Below are positions 33,601 through 43,956 of a stretch of DNA of 64,000 nucleotides, piece after piece. The DNA is from DATBVX01 sp963696675 (GTDB lineage Bacteria > Pseudomonadota > Gammaproteobacteria > Steroidobacterales > Steroidobacteraceae), in the NCBI GenBank assembly GCA_963696675.1, contig CAVOLM010000008.1:9387-73386 (forward strand), read 5' to 3'. The notes below the pieces were generated by a model. It saw nothing but the letters and a program-made list of their open reading frames with translations, ran no database searches and was not told the origin of the DNA. The first letter of the stretch is position 1. Each line of letters opens with the position of its first letter. The position numbers were made by a program, and so were the translations under genes.

Positions 33601-36600
33601 GCTCTCGCCGGCGATCGCGCTGCGCATCAGTCGCTCACCGCGAGTACCGAGTCGTCTAACGGTATCGCATGCGGATGCGACCGCGCTGCGCCTGGTCGCG
33701 CGCCGCACGTGGCGATTCTTCGAGACCTTCGTCACGGCAGAAGATCAAATGCTGCCGCCCGACAACTTTCAGGAGGATCCCAAGCCGGTCCTGGCGCATC
33801 GAACCTCACCCACCAACATCGGCCTGTACCTGCTCTCCATTGTCAGCGCCCGGCGACTTTGGCTGGATTGGAACCATCGAAGCGATGGAACGCCTGCAGG
33901 CAACGCTCCAGACCATGAGTCGCTTGCAGCGTTATCGCGGCCACTTCTACAACTGGTACGACACGCGCGATCTGCGTCCATTGGAGCCGCGCTACGTATC
34001 GTCGGTGGACAGCGGCAACCTCGCCGCACACCTTATTACTGTAGCTAACGCGACCCGCGGTGGCACGACCCTGCTGCGGTGTCGAGTCCTTTCGCTGCCG
34101 GCGTTTGCGACGCTATGGATATGGCGCGCGCGGCGCTGCAAGCGCTCCCTGCTGAATTGCGTACGCCGTCCATCCTGTGGGGGCAACTGGAAGAGCAGCT
34201 CGAGAATATTGCCTCGGCGTTGTTCGATGTCGAGACCTGCGGCGGTGATATCACCGTCCCGCTCCAGAACGTTGCGCTGCACGCCTACACGCTCGTGGAT
34301 ATCGCACGGACGCTGGCCAGTGACGGGGGCGATGAAGCTCCACGGAGATATCCTCTTCTGGTCGGATGCTCTCCATCGCTGCGTCGAGAGCTGGCAGGTC
34401 GACCTCAAGCAAGCAGACGACACCACGCTGAAGGAGCGGCTGCTTACGCTGGAGACAGCCGCAGGATCGATGGCCGAAGCGATGGACTTCGGTTTTCTGT
34501 TTGACGGCACGCGCAACCTTTTTTCGATTGGCTATCGCGTTACGGAAGGAAGCCTGGATCCCAATTGTTACGACCTGCTTGCTTCCGAGGCGCGCCTGAC
34601 AAGCTTCATCGCCATCGCGAAAGGTGAAGCGCCACCGTCGCACTGGTTTCGTCTGGGCCGCGCTCTCACACCTGTGGGCCGCGGCTCCGCGCTTATCTCC
34701 TGGTCGGGCTCGATGTTTGAATACCTCATGCCGGATCTCGTAATGCGTTCCCCGGTGGCGAGCCTGTTGAGCCAGACGTGCGAACTCGTCGTGCGCCGTC
34801 AAATTGAATATGGTGCGGAGCGGCATGTGCCCTGGGGCGAGTCGGAATCGGCCTACAATGCACGCGATCTCAATCTCACTTACCAGTACTCGAGCTTCGG
34901 CGTGCCCGGACTGGGGCTCAAGCGCGGTCTTAGCGAAGATATCGTCATCGCCCCGTACGCCACTGCGCTCGCGGCTATGATGAACCGGCCCCGGCCACGC
35001 ACAATCTTGCGCGACTCGCTTCCCTCGCGACACTCGGTCGTACGGCTTCTATGAGGCACTCGATTACACCACCAGCGCCTGCCCGAGGGCATACCGTCGC
35101 CGTCGTGCGCGCCTACATGGCGCACCATCAGGGCATGACGATCGTCGCCCTCGCCAATGTTCTGGGCATGGGGATGCGGACGCGCTTTCATGCGGAACCA
35201 CGGGTTCGCGCCGCCGAACTCCTGCTTCAGGAACGAACGCCGCGTCACGTCTCGGTGGCTCATCCACGCGCGGAGGAAGTGCAGGCAGCGCCGCGAAGTT
35301 GACTCGATTCCTCGTGCGCCGCGCTCAAGTCTTTCGCTCACAGCACGCCGCCACACACTCAAATTCTGTCCAATGGGCGTTACTCGGTCATGGTGACTGC
35401 AGAGGGGTCCGGCTATAGCCGCTGGGACAATCTCGCGATTACGCGCTGGCGCGAAGACGTGACCCGCGACACATCGGCAGTTACGTCTATTTGCGCGAGT
35501 GCGGACCGGCGCAGTGTGGTCGGCGGGATATCAGCCGAGCGGCGTCGAACCGGACGAATAGAAGTCGAGATTTAACGATGCCCGCGCCGAGTTCGAGCGG
35601 CGCGACGGGACTTTGACGACCGTGCTGATGTCCTCGTCTCGCCGGAGAGCGACGGCGAAGTCCGGCGCGTGACCCTTTCAAACCACGGCACGCGGGTGCG
35701 TGAAATCGAAGTGACCTACTACGCCGAGCTGGCGCTGGCGCCCGCCGCAACCGATTGGGCGCATCCCGCGTTTTCGAAATTGTTCGTCGAAACGGATTAT
35801 ATCCCGGCAAAGGCCTGCTGCTGGCCACGCGCCGCCGCCGCTCTTCGCACGAGCCGGAGGTTTGGGCCGCCGCGCATTCCGTCGTCGAGGGCGACGATCT
35901 GGGCGCCTTACAGATCGAAACGGATCGCGCTCGCTTCGTCGGACGCGGCTGAAGTGCGGGCTCCGATTGCCGTAATCGATCGGCGGCGGCTGTCGAACAC
36001 CGTCGGTGCCGTGCTCGATCCGATCTTCGCTCTCGCCGACGCGTGCGCGTCCGTCCAGGCGGTTCGGTGCGCATCGCGTTTTGGACACTGGTCAGCCGAT
36101 CGCGCGACGAAGTCATCGCGCTTGTCGACAAACACGCGAGCCCCAACGCGTTCGTTCGCGCCACCACGCTGGCTTGGTCGCAGGCGCAGGTCAGCTGCGC
36201 CACCTCGGCATCACGTCGGAGGAGGCCAATCTGTTTCAGCGACTGGCGGGCCATTTGCTGTACGCCGATCGCGTCGCTGCGTGCCATCGTCAGACGCCAT
36301 CCAACGCGGTGGTAGCCGGCCAGCGCGTTGTGGGGACACGGCATATCGGGCGATCTGCCCATGTTCTCGCGCACGTGGATGAAGAGCAGGAGCTGCCGTT
36401 CGTACGCGATCTCCTTCAAGCCCACGAGTATTGGCAAAGGAGACAATTCGACGTCGACCTCGTGATCCTGAACGAGAAGGCGACGTCTTACGCGCAGGAT
36501 CTGCAGGTTTCCCTGGCGACTCGTGCGCATCGGTCAGGCACGCAGACGGCACACCGGCACGGCGTTGCGTGGAAGCGTATTCGTCCTGCGCCGCGACCTC

Positions 36601-39210
36601 ATCCGAGGCGACGCGGGCCGCAACGCCCTCATGGCGGCGGCGCGTGTCGACCTTGTCGGCCGACGCGGCGCTCTGTCCGAGCAACTCGAGCGCCTCGCCG
36701 ACAGCGGCTCGGAAAGCGCGCCACGCCGCAAGCGCGCGGCGCCGACACCTTGCAACCGCCGGCGCCATCTGCGAGACCGGATCTCGAGTATTTCAACGGC
36801 ATAGGAGGATTCGCCGCGGACGGGCGCGAGTACGTCGCGCTCTCCGACGGAGCGAACACCCCCGCGCCGTGGATTAATGTCGTCGCCAATCCCACTTCGG
36901 GTTTCAGGTCTCGGCCGACGGCGGCGGCTACACCTGGAGTGAGAACAGCCGTGAAAACCAGCTGACCGAGTGGTCCAACGATCCGGTTTGCGACCGCACG
37001 CCCGAGGTCATCTATATCCGTGACGACGAAACGGGCGAAGTCTGGACACCCACGCCGTCGCCCAGCCGTCGCGCCTCGCGCCCTATTTGATTCGTCACGG
37101 ACAGGGATACAGCCGCTTCGAACACCAGCGAGCGGCATGACCTTTCACATGCTGCAGTACGTGGCCAAAGACGATCCCGTCAAGATTTCGCGGCTCACGA
37201 TCCGCAATACATCGGGGCGCGCACGACGTCTTACTTTGACCGGCTACGTCGAGTGGCTTATGGGTCCGTCGCGCGGTCTGACGCCCACGTCATAACGAGT
37301 CTGGACGCCGAAACACACGCCATCTTGGCGCGCAATCCGTGGAGCGCCGCTTTCGGTTCTCAAGTCGCATTCGCCGATCTGGCGGGCCGGCAAACATCGT
37401 GGACGGGCGATCGCACCGAATTTCTCGGGCGCAACGGATCGCTGGCCAGTCCCGCAGCGTTGCAGAACAAAACGGCGTTGTCGGGGCACGTCGGCGCCGG
37501 GCGCGACCCTTGCGCCGCTTTGCAGCAGTCCATCGAACTTGCGCCGGGGGAAATCGCCGAGGTCGCATTCTTTCTCGGCGCGGCGCACGACGCGGAAGCA
37601 GCGACGGCTCTCATCAGCAAGTATCGCGCCGCGGATTTGAACAAGGCGTTGGATGACGTGACCGCATTTTGGGACGAAATCCTCGGCAAGGTGCAGGTGA
37701 AGACGCCCGACCGAAGCATGGACATCATGCTCAATCGCTGGCTGCTTTATCAAACGCTGGTCTGCCGGCTCTGGGCACGTTCCGCGTTTTATCAATCGGG
37801 CGGCGCCTACGGGTTTCGCGATCAGCTGCAAGATGCGATGGCGATGACGTTGACGATGCCCGAACTGGCGCGGGCCCATCTGCTTCGCGCCGCGGGTCGT
37901 CAATTCGTCGAGGGCGATGTGCAACACTGGTGGCTCGCCCATTCCGGCCAAGGCGTGCGAACGGGATTCTCCGACGATCGCATTTGGTTGTGCTATACGA
38001 CGGCGCATTATCTTTCCACGACAAACGATCGTTCGGTGCTCGACGAGACGGTGCCGTTTCTGCAGGGCCGCGCTCTGCAGGCCGGAGAGGAAGATGCATT
38101 CTTCGAACCCGGCGTTACGGAAGAGCGGCGGGTCGCTCTTCGAGCACTGTGCGCGCGCACTCGATCTCAGTCTTGCCGTGGGAAGTCATGGCCTGCCGTT
38201 GATCGGCAGCGGCGATTGGAACGACGGCTTCAATCGCGTCGGCGAGGCGGCAAGGGCGAAAGCGTCTGGCTTGGCTGGTCTTTATACCGCATTGAGCTCT
38301 TTCATTCCGATCGCCAACAACGCGGCGGAGCATCGCGTGCGGAGCGCTGGTTGTTGCATCGCGGGCTATTGCAGGCCGCGCTTGAACGCGACGGATGGGA
38401 CGGCGACTGGTACCGGCGCGCCTATTTCGACGACGGCACGCCGCTCGGTTCGGCGGCGAACGCGCAGTGCCGCATCGATTCGATCGCCCAATCTTGGGCG
38501 GTGCTTTCGGGTGCCGCGGAGCGCGTCGCGCGCAACGCGCGATGGCGGCGGTCGACGCTGCTGATCGATCGCCAAAACGGCCTCGCCGTGCTGTTCACGC
38601 CGCCGTTCAACGAGACGCCGCTCGATCCCGGTTACATCAAAGGCTACCCACCCGGCATTCGCGAGAACGGCGGCCAGTACACGCATGCGGCCGTTGGTCG
38701 GCGATGGCGTTTGCCGCGCAGGGCCAGGGAGACAAAGCCGCCGGGCTTTTCTGGTTGCTCAACCCGATCAATCGTGCCCGTACATTCACCGACAGTCAGC
38801 GCTACCGCGTCGAGCCCTACGCCGTCGCGGCCGATGTCTATTCGGTGCCGCCGCATGTCGGGCGCGGCGGGTGGACCTGGTACACGGGCGCGGCCGGATG
38901 GCTGTATCGCGCGGGGTTGGAGTCGATCCTCGGGTTTCATTTGGAGGGAAACCGCTTGAGGCTCGCGCCTTGCATTCCCGCGCACTGGCCTGGCTTCGAT
39001 GTTGCTTTCAGATATCGCACTTCACGTTACGAAATCCGGGTGGAAAACCCCGGCAGCGTCAGCCGTGGAATCGCTTACGCCGAACTGAACGGTCAGAGGC
39101 TGGCAAATGGCCCGACGGTATTTGCGCTAGTCGACGACGGACAAACTCACCGGGTGCGCATGATCCTCGGGGATCACCACGCACCCGAATGGCGGGCAGA
39201 TGCGCCGTGA
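30630..39210 (+). CDS. Cyclic beta-1,2-glucan synthase (NdvB/ChvB-like), many frameshifts
   Basis: About 2,860 codons, the usual length. It would be an inner-membrane enzyme that primes, elongates and cyclises periplasmic beta-1,2-glucans. In order: an N-terminal domain (ELLREELFSIERLEQHA, PPGFYRQLPKLASGPFVGYP), a GT84 glycosyltransferase with YVITLDADTRLPRESLRRLI and GSLYQRIVSSAPGIDPYASV, membrane helices at about 33120-33640 (LIGIYRKMIGGVAATLVAAL), the region VRRVTLSNHGTRVREIEVTY, and a C-terminal GH94 phosphorylase-like domain (LIGSGDWNDGFNRVGE, DGTPLGSAANAQCRIDSIAQ, GRGGWTWYTGAAGWLYRAG). At least fifteen frame changes occur. GTG 30630 is a tentative start with GAGGG upstream; TTG 30519 is in the same frame but lies inside the terminator. 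A few indels per kb matches the rest of the window, so a functional gene is likely. Confidence 0.8.
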
Positions 39211-39251
39211 ACTCGCTTCCCTGTCCAAAGTGCGAGCGGACCTAGCTCGCA

Positions 39252-39521
39252 TTACCGCGCCGCACCTCGCCTGACGAGGTTGACGATGGCCAGGAGAATG
39301 ACTGCCCCCAGGAACGAGACGACCAAGCCAGACACGCTGAAGTTGTTCTGATTGATGGTCGATACCCCGACGAGCGGGCTCAGGAACCATCCGCCCAGTG
39401 CCGCGCCCACGACTCCGACCACCACGTTGAGAAGAATCCCCTGCTGTCCATCGGTGCGCATGACCATGCTCGCCACCCATCCGATCAGCCCGCCAACCAC
39501 TAGCCAGATAATGATGTTCAT
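39252..39521 (-). CDS. GlsB/YeaQ/YmgE transglycosylase-associated membrane protein
   Basis: 89 residues with three membrane helices: IIIWLVVGGLIGWVASMVM with the family MRTDGQQG turn, LLNVVVGVVGAALGGWFLSP, and GLVVSFLGAVILLAIVNLVR. Members are inner-membrane stress proteins of uncertain function. The gene converges with the glucan synthase and has site D 59 bp upstream, with a possible -10 TAACTT (39554-39559). Confidence 0.92.
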   Translation of the reverse strand: MNIIIWLVVGGLIGWVASMVMRTDGQQGILLNVVVGVVGAALGGWFLSPLVGVSTINQNNFSVSGLVVSFLGAVILLAIVNLVRRGAAR

Positions 39522-39580
39522 GAATGTGCCCTCAGATTTTCGATTACCGCCACAAGTTATGCGGCTTCTGCAGCCGGATC

Positions 39581-39596
39581 TGTACGTCAGCGTACA
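39581..39596 (-). promoter_or_regulatory. Operator palindrome, site D
   Basis: TGTACGTCAGCGTACA, perfect arms, 59 bp upstream of the GlsB start. The gene-strand flank is GATCC, and TAACTT follows 19 bases after CGTACAGA, the same spacing as site A. Confidence 0.6.
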
Positions 39597-39658
39597 AAGG
39601 AGCTCGCCAATGAAGAGTTAGACTCGTGGCAGTTTCGGAGGGGGAATGCAGCCGCCCG

Positions 39659-40773
39659 ATGAGATCGGTTCGATATGCCGCCGATGCGTCGTCGTTGCGA
39701 GTTGCACTCGGATTGACCGCCATTGCGGGCGTTGGATGCTGCGCAATCGGCACCGCAGGAGACACCGCCGCCCGAGCACACAACGTCCAGGCTGTCATGG
39801 GCGGAGCTCGTGCCATTGCCTATCGAACCCCAGGGTCTACCGACCGACATTACTTGAGCTTTGCGAGGGCCAGCTCGGCAGCGAGCCAGGGTGGATCGAA
39901 TCGCCTGCATCGGGGACTCTACCGGACGATTTGTTCATCGGCAGCCTGGTTCGACGGCTTCTTCGGCAACGCGCGTTTTGACGATGAGTACGAGGCCATG
40001 CACGGCAGTGTGGCCGTCGGCGCAGCGTGGGACGAGCGTGATCAATGGGATCCGAGTCTGCGCTTTCGCGCGCGCGTGAAGCTTCCGCAATTGAGTGAGC
40101 GCTTCGACGCTTTCGTCGGCCGGGTCGATCCAGAGGAATACGTGACGGAGTTGCGCGATGACTTCGACACGTTGCCGCGGCAATTCGCCCGGCAGGAAGA
40201 CGACGCGGTGCTTCTCGGCCTGGGTTACGGACAGCCCGGTCGCGGCGGCGGACATTTTAGCGCAGGCGTCGGCGCGAAGGTGGGCGTGGCCTCTGGAGCC
40301 CTATGCCAAAGGCACTTATCGCTACGCGCGGCCCTTCCTTGACCGCAATTTGGTCCGTCTGCGCGAAGCGATCTTCTGGGAGGAGCGGGAGGCACTTCGG
40401 CGTGACGACGCGCGTCGACCTGGAGCGTCTGCTCGCGGAGGATTACCTCCTGCGCTGGACCAGTTCGGGCACGTTCACCGAGAAAACCCAGGCGTGCGCT
40501 GGTTTTCGAACCTGACGCTCTATCACAGCCTGGGCTACGGGCGCGCGTTCGCTTACCAGGGCGGCATCTCCGGAGAGTCCGATCATGAGGTCGGGACCGT
40601 CGACTACGGCCTGCGCGTGATCTTTCGGCGTCGCATCTACCGCGAGTGGCTGTTCCTCGAGCTGCGTTCGAGCATCACTCTGGCCGCGCGAGACGCTGCT
40701 CGAACACCGCGAGTCCAATCTGGGCGCTGGCGTCGCGCTCGAGCTGATGTTCGGTGAGCGCACCAGGGATTGA
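39659..40773 (+). CDS. Outer-membrane barrel-like hypothetical protein (frameshifted)
   Basis: An N-terminal signal-like segment (LRVALGLTAIAGVGCCAIGT) is followed by WFDGFFGNARFDDEYEAMHG, DPSLRFRARVKLPQLSERFD and AFVGRVDPEEYVTELRDDFD, then strand-rich pieces in other frames (EPYAKGTYRYARPFLDRNLV, LRWTSSGTFTEKTQ, VRWFSNLTLYHSLGYGRAFA, EVGTVDYGLRVIFRRRIY), ending LGAGVALELMFGERTRD with a stop at 40773. The alternating aromatic strands suggest an outer-membrane barrel of a proteobacterial family without known function. Frame changes lie near 39850, 40290, 40400, 40490 and 40710. Its start is uncertain. Confidence 0.5.
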
Positions 40774-40779
40774 GCAGAC

Positions 40780-40813
40780 AAAAAAAGGCCCGCACAACTT
40801 GCGTCATGCGGAC
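40780..40813 (-). terminator. Rho-independent terminator, conserved family copy 2
   Basis: The core CCCGCACAACTTGCGTCATG matches copies 1 and 3. The stem pairs CCGCA (40790-40794) with TGCGG (40807-40811), extended past a mismatch, and seven A (40780-40786) give a T7 tract on the minus strand. It ends the GGDEF transcript. Confidence 0.75.
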
Positions 40814-41507
40814 TTGAAAGGGGGGGTCAGGTTAATGAGAGCTATGACGGGAGAGTCGCCGCACGCCTTGGCGAGATACATGGCACTGTCGGCCTCTCTG
40901 ATCAGCTCGCCGAGGTCTCGCCCGTCGCCACGATAGATCGCGATGCCGATACTCGCCGTTAACACAAAGGCGTCCTCGTCGAACACATAAGGGAAGGCCA
41001 GACACTTGTGGATCTTGCGCGCGACGGCTTCCGCGCACGCGCGACCGTCGATTTCCGGCAACATGATCACGAACTCGTCGCCGCCATAACGACAGACCGT
41101 ATCGCAGCTACGGATGCACGCCGACAAGCGCTCCGCCACCTCCTGCAACACCTTGTCCCCGGCGGCATGTCCGAGCCTGTCGTTGACGTGCTTGAATTGG
41201 TCCAGGTCGAGGAACAAAAGCGCCCACTTGCTTGTGCTGTCGCGCGGCCTGAGCGGTCGCCTGTGTAAGCCGGTCCATCAGCAAGCTGCGATTGGGCAGC
41301 CCGGTGAGTTCGTCGTGATAGGCGAAGGAGGCGCACCCGCGCAGCCTCTCGCTTCAGTCGCAACAGTTTCTTCGTGAGCCGCGCATTGCTCCGAGTAAGC
41401 TTTTCGATTTGCTGCCGAGCATCTTGATATTCCTCTGGATGCCCAGTGAAACCTTCGCGATGCGGGAGGCTGTCCTGAAAGATGGGTCGAGCCGACAAGT
41501 GCTTCAT
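40804..41507 (-). CDS. Diguanylate cyclase (GGDEF domain, frameshifted)
   Basis: Makes cyclic di-GMP from two GTP. ATG 41507 starts MKHLSARPIFQDSLPHREGF, followed by a coiled coil (QQIEKLTRSNARLTKKLLRL). Pieces in the next frames supply the domain start (YHDELTGLPNRSLLMDRLT) and the core LDLDQFKHVNDRLGHAAGDK, the signature RYGGDEFVIMLPEID, and SIGIAIYRGDGRDLGELIRE. The last residues before the stop overlap the terminator, and the G7 run at about 40820 suggests an indel there. Frame changes also lie near 41330 and 41240. No sensor domain is seen beyond the short coil. Site E lies 64 bp upstream. Confidence 0.85.
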
Positions 41508-41571
41508 GTCCCTATGCCCGCCATTGCGCTGCATTTTCGATGCACAGGCTACCAAGCAGGGCATTTTCGTC

Positions 41572-41587
41572 TGTACGTCAGCGCACA
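41572..41587 (-). promoter_or_regulatory. Operator palindrome, site E
   Basis: TGTACGTCAGCGCACA, one mismatch, 64 bp upstream of the GGDEF gene start. The gene-strand flank is CGTACAGACG, shared with sites F and G. Confidence 0.55.
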
Positions 41588-41622
41588 TTAGTGCGCTGCA
41601 GCAGGCATTATGCGGCGTTCGT

Positions 41623-41856
41623 TCAGGTATTGCGGACGGGTGAACTCGTCGCGCGACTTGCCCACGCGTTCTGCGGAAGCTGCGATCGCCCTGCCATTAC
41701 GTGGTCTTTGATGTTGGCTTGGGCAGCGCGCATGCCGGCGGCCTCACGAGTGTGACTGCACGCATCGGATGCAACGAATTCGCGGCACTCGCAATGCCAT
41801 CCGCCGCCGGACTCGAAGACCACTCGATAGCGATCTATCCGGTACTCGCTCCGCAC
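41623..41856 (-). CDS. Small SWIM-like zinc-finger protein
   Basis: About 77 residues from the GTG at 41856 (in-frame coding extends to 41994 but enters the upstream terminator). It has YRIDRYRVVFESGGGWHCEC then REFVASDACSHTREAAG, that is C-x-C-x(9)-C-x-H, the SWIM zinc-finger spacing. The helix ARAAQANIKDHV-like AAGMRAAQANIKDHV follows. SWIM fingers bind nucleic acid or protein. The start is uncertain. A degenerate operator (site F) lies upstream. Confidence 0.45.
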   Translation of the reverse strand: MRSEYRIDRYRVVFESGGGWHCECREFVASDACSHTREAAGMRAAQANIKDHVMAGRSQLPQNAWASRATSSPVRNT

Positions 41857-41947
41857 GATGGCGCCGCCACGCCCAGTACTTTCCAAGATAGGTTCCTCAA
41901 GTACTCCGCAACCATACAGAGCGTGGGCGAAACCTTCCAGGTGCGTC

Positions 41948-41963
41948 TGTACGTTGCCCCACG
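41948..41963 (-). promoter_or_regulatory. Degenerate operator, site F
   Basis: On the minus strand, CGTGGGGCAACGTACA followed by GACG. The right arm and flank match the other sites exactly, while the left arm matches four of six positions. It lies 91 bp upstream of the SWIM-like gene's proposed GTG. Confidence 0.3.
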
Positions 41964-41978
41964 GACTTCTTGAACAGC

Positions 41979-42010
41979 AAAAAACCCCGCACAACCTGCG
42001 CCATGCGGGG
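41979..42010 (-). terminator. Rho-independent terminator, conserved family copy 3
   Basis: Stem CCCCGCA (41985-41991) with TGCGGGG (42004-42010), 12-nt loop, and a six-T tract on the minus strand. It ends the BON-domain gene (stop 42096). Core sequence is shared with copies 1 and 2. Confidence 0.85.
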
Positions 42011-42095
42011 TCGAAAGGGTGCCGGGCGTGTCCCTCGCCGGCGAGCCTTCAGCTATCTACCGCATCAAAGCGTCGTAAGAGCCTTCGAATTGACG

Positions 42096-42913
42096 CTATT
42101 GACCGGCCTTTACCGTTCCCTGGGCAAGCTCGATGGCCAGAGCACGCTCTGCTGCCCGCGCTGTCCACCTCTGCCGCTCAGCGTGACGATGCCCTTGTCG
42201 GTGCTCACCGAGATATCGGAACCGGCAACATTGCTGGACATCATGAAGGTGGACTTCACCTTGGTCGTGATCCATCCGTCCGACATGCCCTGCTCGGCAT
42301 CCTTCGTGGAGGTCTTGGCGGTATCGGCGACGCCCGACTTCGCAGTGCTGACCACCAGCTGATTGTCCACCGCGACGACGCCGCGCGTGTCCATGGCCAG
42401 CCGGCCAGCGAGATCCTTGGTCGCCTTGCTATCGGCCGTGCCCATCAGCGACACCTTGCCCCGTTTCGTATCGACGTTTGTGGCCAAGCCTTCCGTATTC
42501 TTGCTCCACACCAGCTTCGACTTGACCGCGGAGGTGATCGTCGCATCGTCGATCACTTCGCCATAGCTGCGATCTGTCGAGGATCGTGCCGGCGGAACAT
42601 AGTCAGCCTGAACCACGATCTGATTGTCCACGTCCTTGATGCCGTCGACGCCAAGAGCGATCTGCTTGGCCAGATCCTTGTTGACACTTTCGTCCACTTT
42701 GCCGGTCAGCGTGGCCTTGCCCTCGTGCACCGACACCTTGAGATCGTTTGAGCGCAGGTAAGGACTCAGGGCATACGTCGTCCAGATCTGCGATTCCTGC
42801 CGTGCTTCAGTGACGTCCTGAGACGGGGTAGTTGCGGCCGCCGCGCCGCTGCCCGCGACCATCGCCAGAGCGATGCCCGAGCTGAGAAGTAGTTTGCGGG
42901 ATTGTTTGTACAT
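42096..42913 (-). CDS. Periplasmic protein with three BON domains (frameshift at 3' end)
   Basis: Signal peptide LLLSSGIALAMVAGSGAAAA, then three BON units: NDLKVSVHEGKATLTGKVDE ... GVDGIKDVDNQIVV; DDATITSAVKSKLVWSKNTE ... RGVVAVDNQLVV; and SDGWITTKVKSTFMMSSNVA with GSDISVSTDKGIVTLSG. BON domains bind phospholipid membranes, and OsmY-like proteins of this type respond to osmotic or envelope stress. Just after GIVTLSG two one-base changes restore the expected ending, ERALAIELAQGTVKAGQ with a stop at 42096. Read straight, the frame runs to 42110. No palindrome of the regulon type was seen upstream, but CGGTCA-N2-TGACCG lies at 42960-42973. Confidence 0.88.
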
Positions 42914-42959
42914 GAAAATAGCTCCGTTACGAGAAGATCAACATGATGCTTGTGGATGG

Positions 42960-42973
42960 CGGTCAGATGACCG
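42960..42973. promoter_or_regulatory. Short inverted repeat upstream of the BON gene
   Basis: CGGTCA and TGACCG are perfect arms with a two-base spacer, 46 bp before the BON-gene ATG and in the divergent region shared with the first Crp/Fnr gene. Possible operator; no consensus recognised. Confidence 0.25.
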
Positions 42974-43191
42974 TCCCCGAAGAGAGTGGGAGGAGTCCGG
43001 AGCACCTGCCGCCCCGCTTCGTCGGAACGGCGCCTCTGATGCCCTGAATCAGGCTGGCCAGCAGAATCGTGGCCTTGTAGATTGGGGGGACAATAGAGGT
43101 GAATGATCGCGACGTCGGTGCGCCACCGCGCTTATAGGATTCAGGCACTTGTCCGCTGTGGCTCTGAGATCCGGGATTATGGCACCTGGGT

Positions 43192-43894
43192 TTGCACCTG
43201 CAGCTCGTGGAGATGCCGCTAGGAACGGTCTTGTATGAATCGGGCGATACGCTGCGCCACCTGTACTTTCCGACTCACCGCCATCGTGTCCCTGCTGTAT
43301 GTCATGGAGGACGGCGCATCCGCCGAGATCGCCGTCGTCGGCAACGAGGGCATCGTGGGCATCGCCCTGTTCATGGGAGGGGAGACGATGCCGAATCGGG
43401 CCGTCGTGCAGAGCGCAGGACACGCCTACCGACTGAGAGGGCAGTTGCTCAAGCAGGAGTTCAACGGGCCGGGGCGCTGCAGCACCTTCTGCTGCGCTAC
43501 ACCCTGGCCCTGCTGAGCCAGATGGCCCAGACCGCCGTCTGCAACCGCCACCATTCGGTGGATCAGCAGCTATGTCGCTGGCTGCTTCTCAGCCTCGACC
43601 GGTCTGCCCTCGAACGAGCTGAGCATGACCCAGGAGCTGATCGCCAACATGCTGGGAGTGCGGCGCGAGGGGGTGACCGAGGCTGCCGGACAACTGCAGA
43701 ACCTGGGCGTGATCCGCTACAGCCGTGGACAGATCGTGGTGCTCGATCGGAAAAGACTCGAGCAGCTGTCCTGCGAATGCTACGCAGTGGTCAAGAAAGA
43801 AAGCGATCGGTTGCTCGCTCCCAGGGAAGACGCAAGCCGCACCAGGAAAACTGGGCGCCGCGGCGCCGCATTGCGCCCCTCGACTGCGCACTAA
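43192..43894 (+). CDS. Crp/Fnr-family regulator 1 (frameshifted, start unclear)
   Basis: Frames join to give a cAMP-receptor-like protein: LQLVEMPLGTVLYESGDTLR, AIVSLLYVMEDGASAEIAVV, GNEGIVGIALFMGGETMPNR, LLLRYTLALLSQMAQTAVCN, RHHSVDQQLCRWLLLSLDR and the HTH MTQELIANMLGVRREGVTEA followed by IRYSRGQIVVLDRKRLEQ. The effector is not cAMP-like, since the R-x-x-A pocket is missing; homologues with this layout act on promoters of stress genes. Frame changes lie near 43290, 43470 and 43610. The first 25-30 residues are not resolved, and coding probably begins about 43110. The downstream gene encodes a similar regulator. Confidence 0.82.
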
Positions 43895-43956
43895 ATCAGT
43901 CGCAAAAGCGGCCTGCCGAACAGACGAGCGCACCGGTTCGCGCGATCGTGTACGGC

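Noticed and set aside
40780..42010. CRISPR-like repeats (the similar hairpins at 28.3, 40.8 and 42.0 kb)
   Set aside because: Only three copies, widely spaced between genes, each with a T tract after the stem: terminators, not an array.
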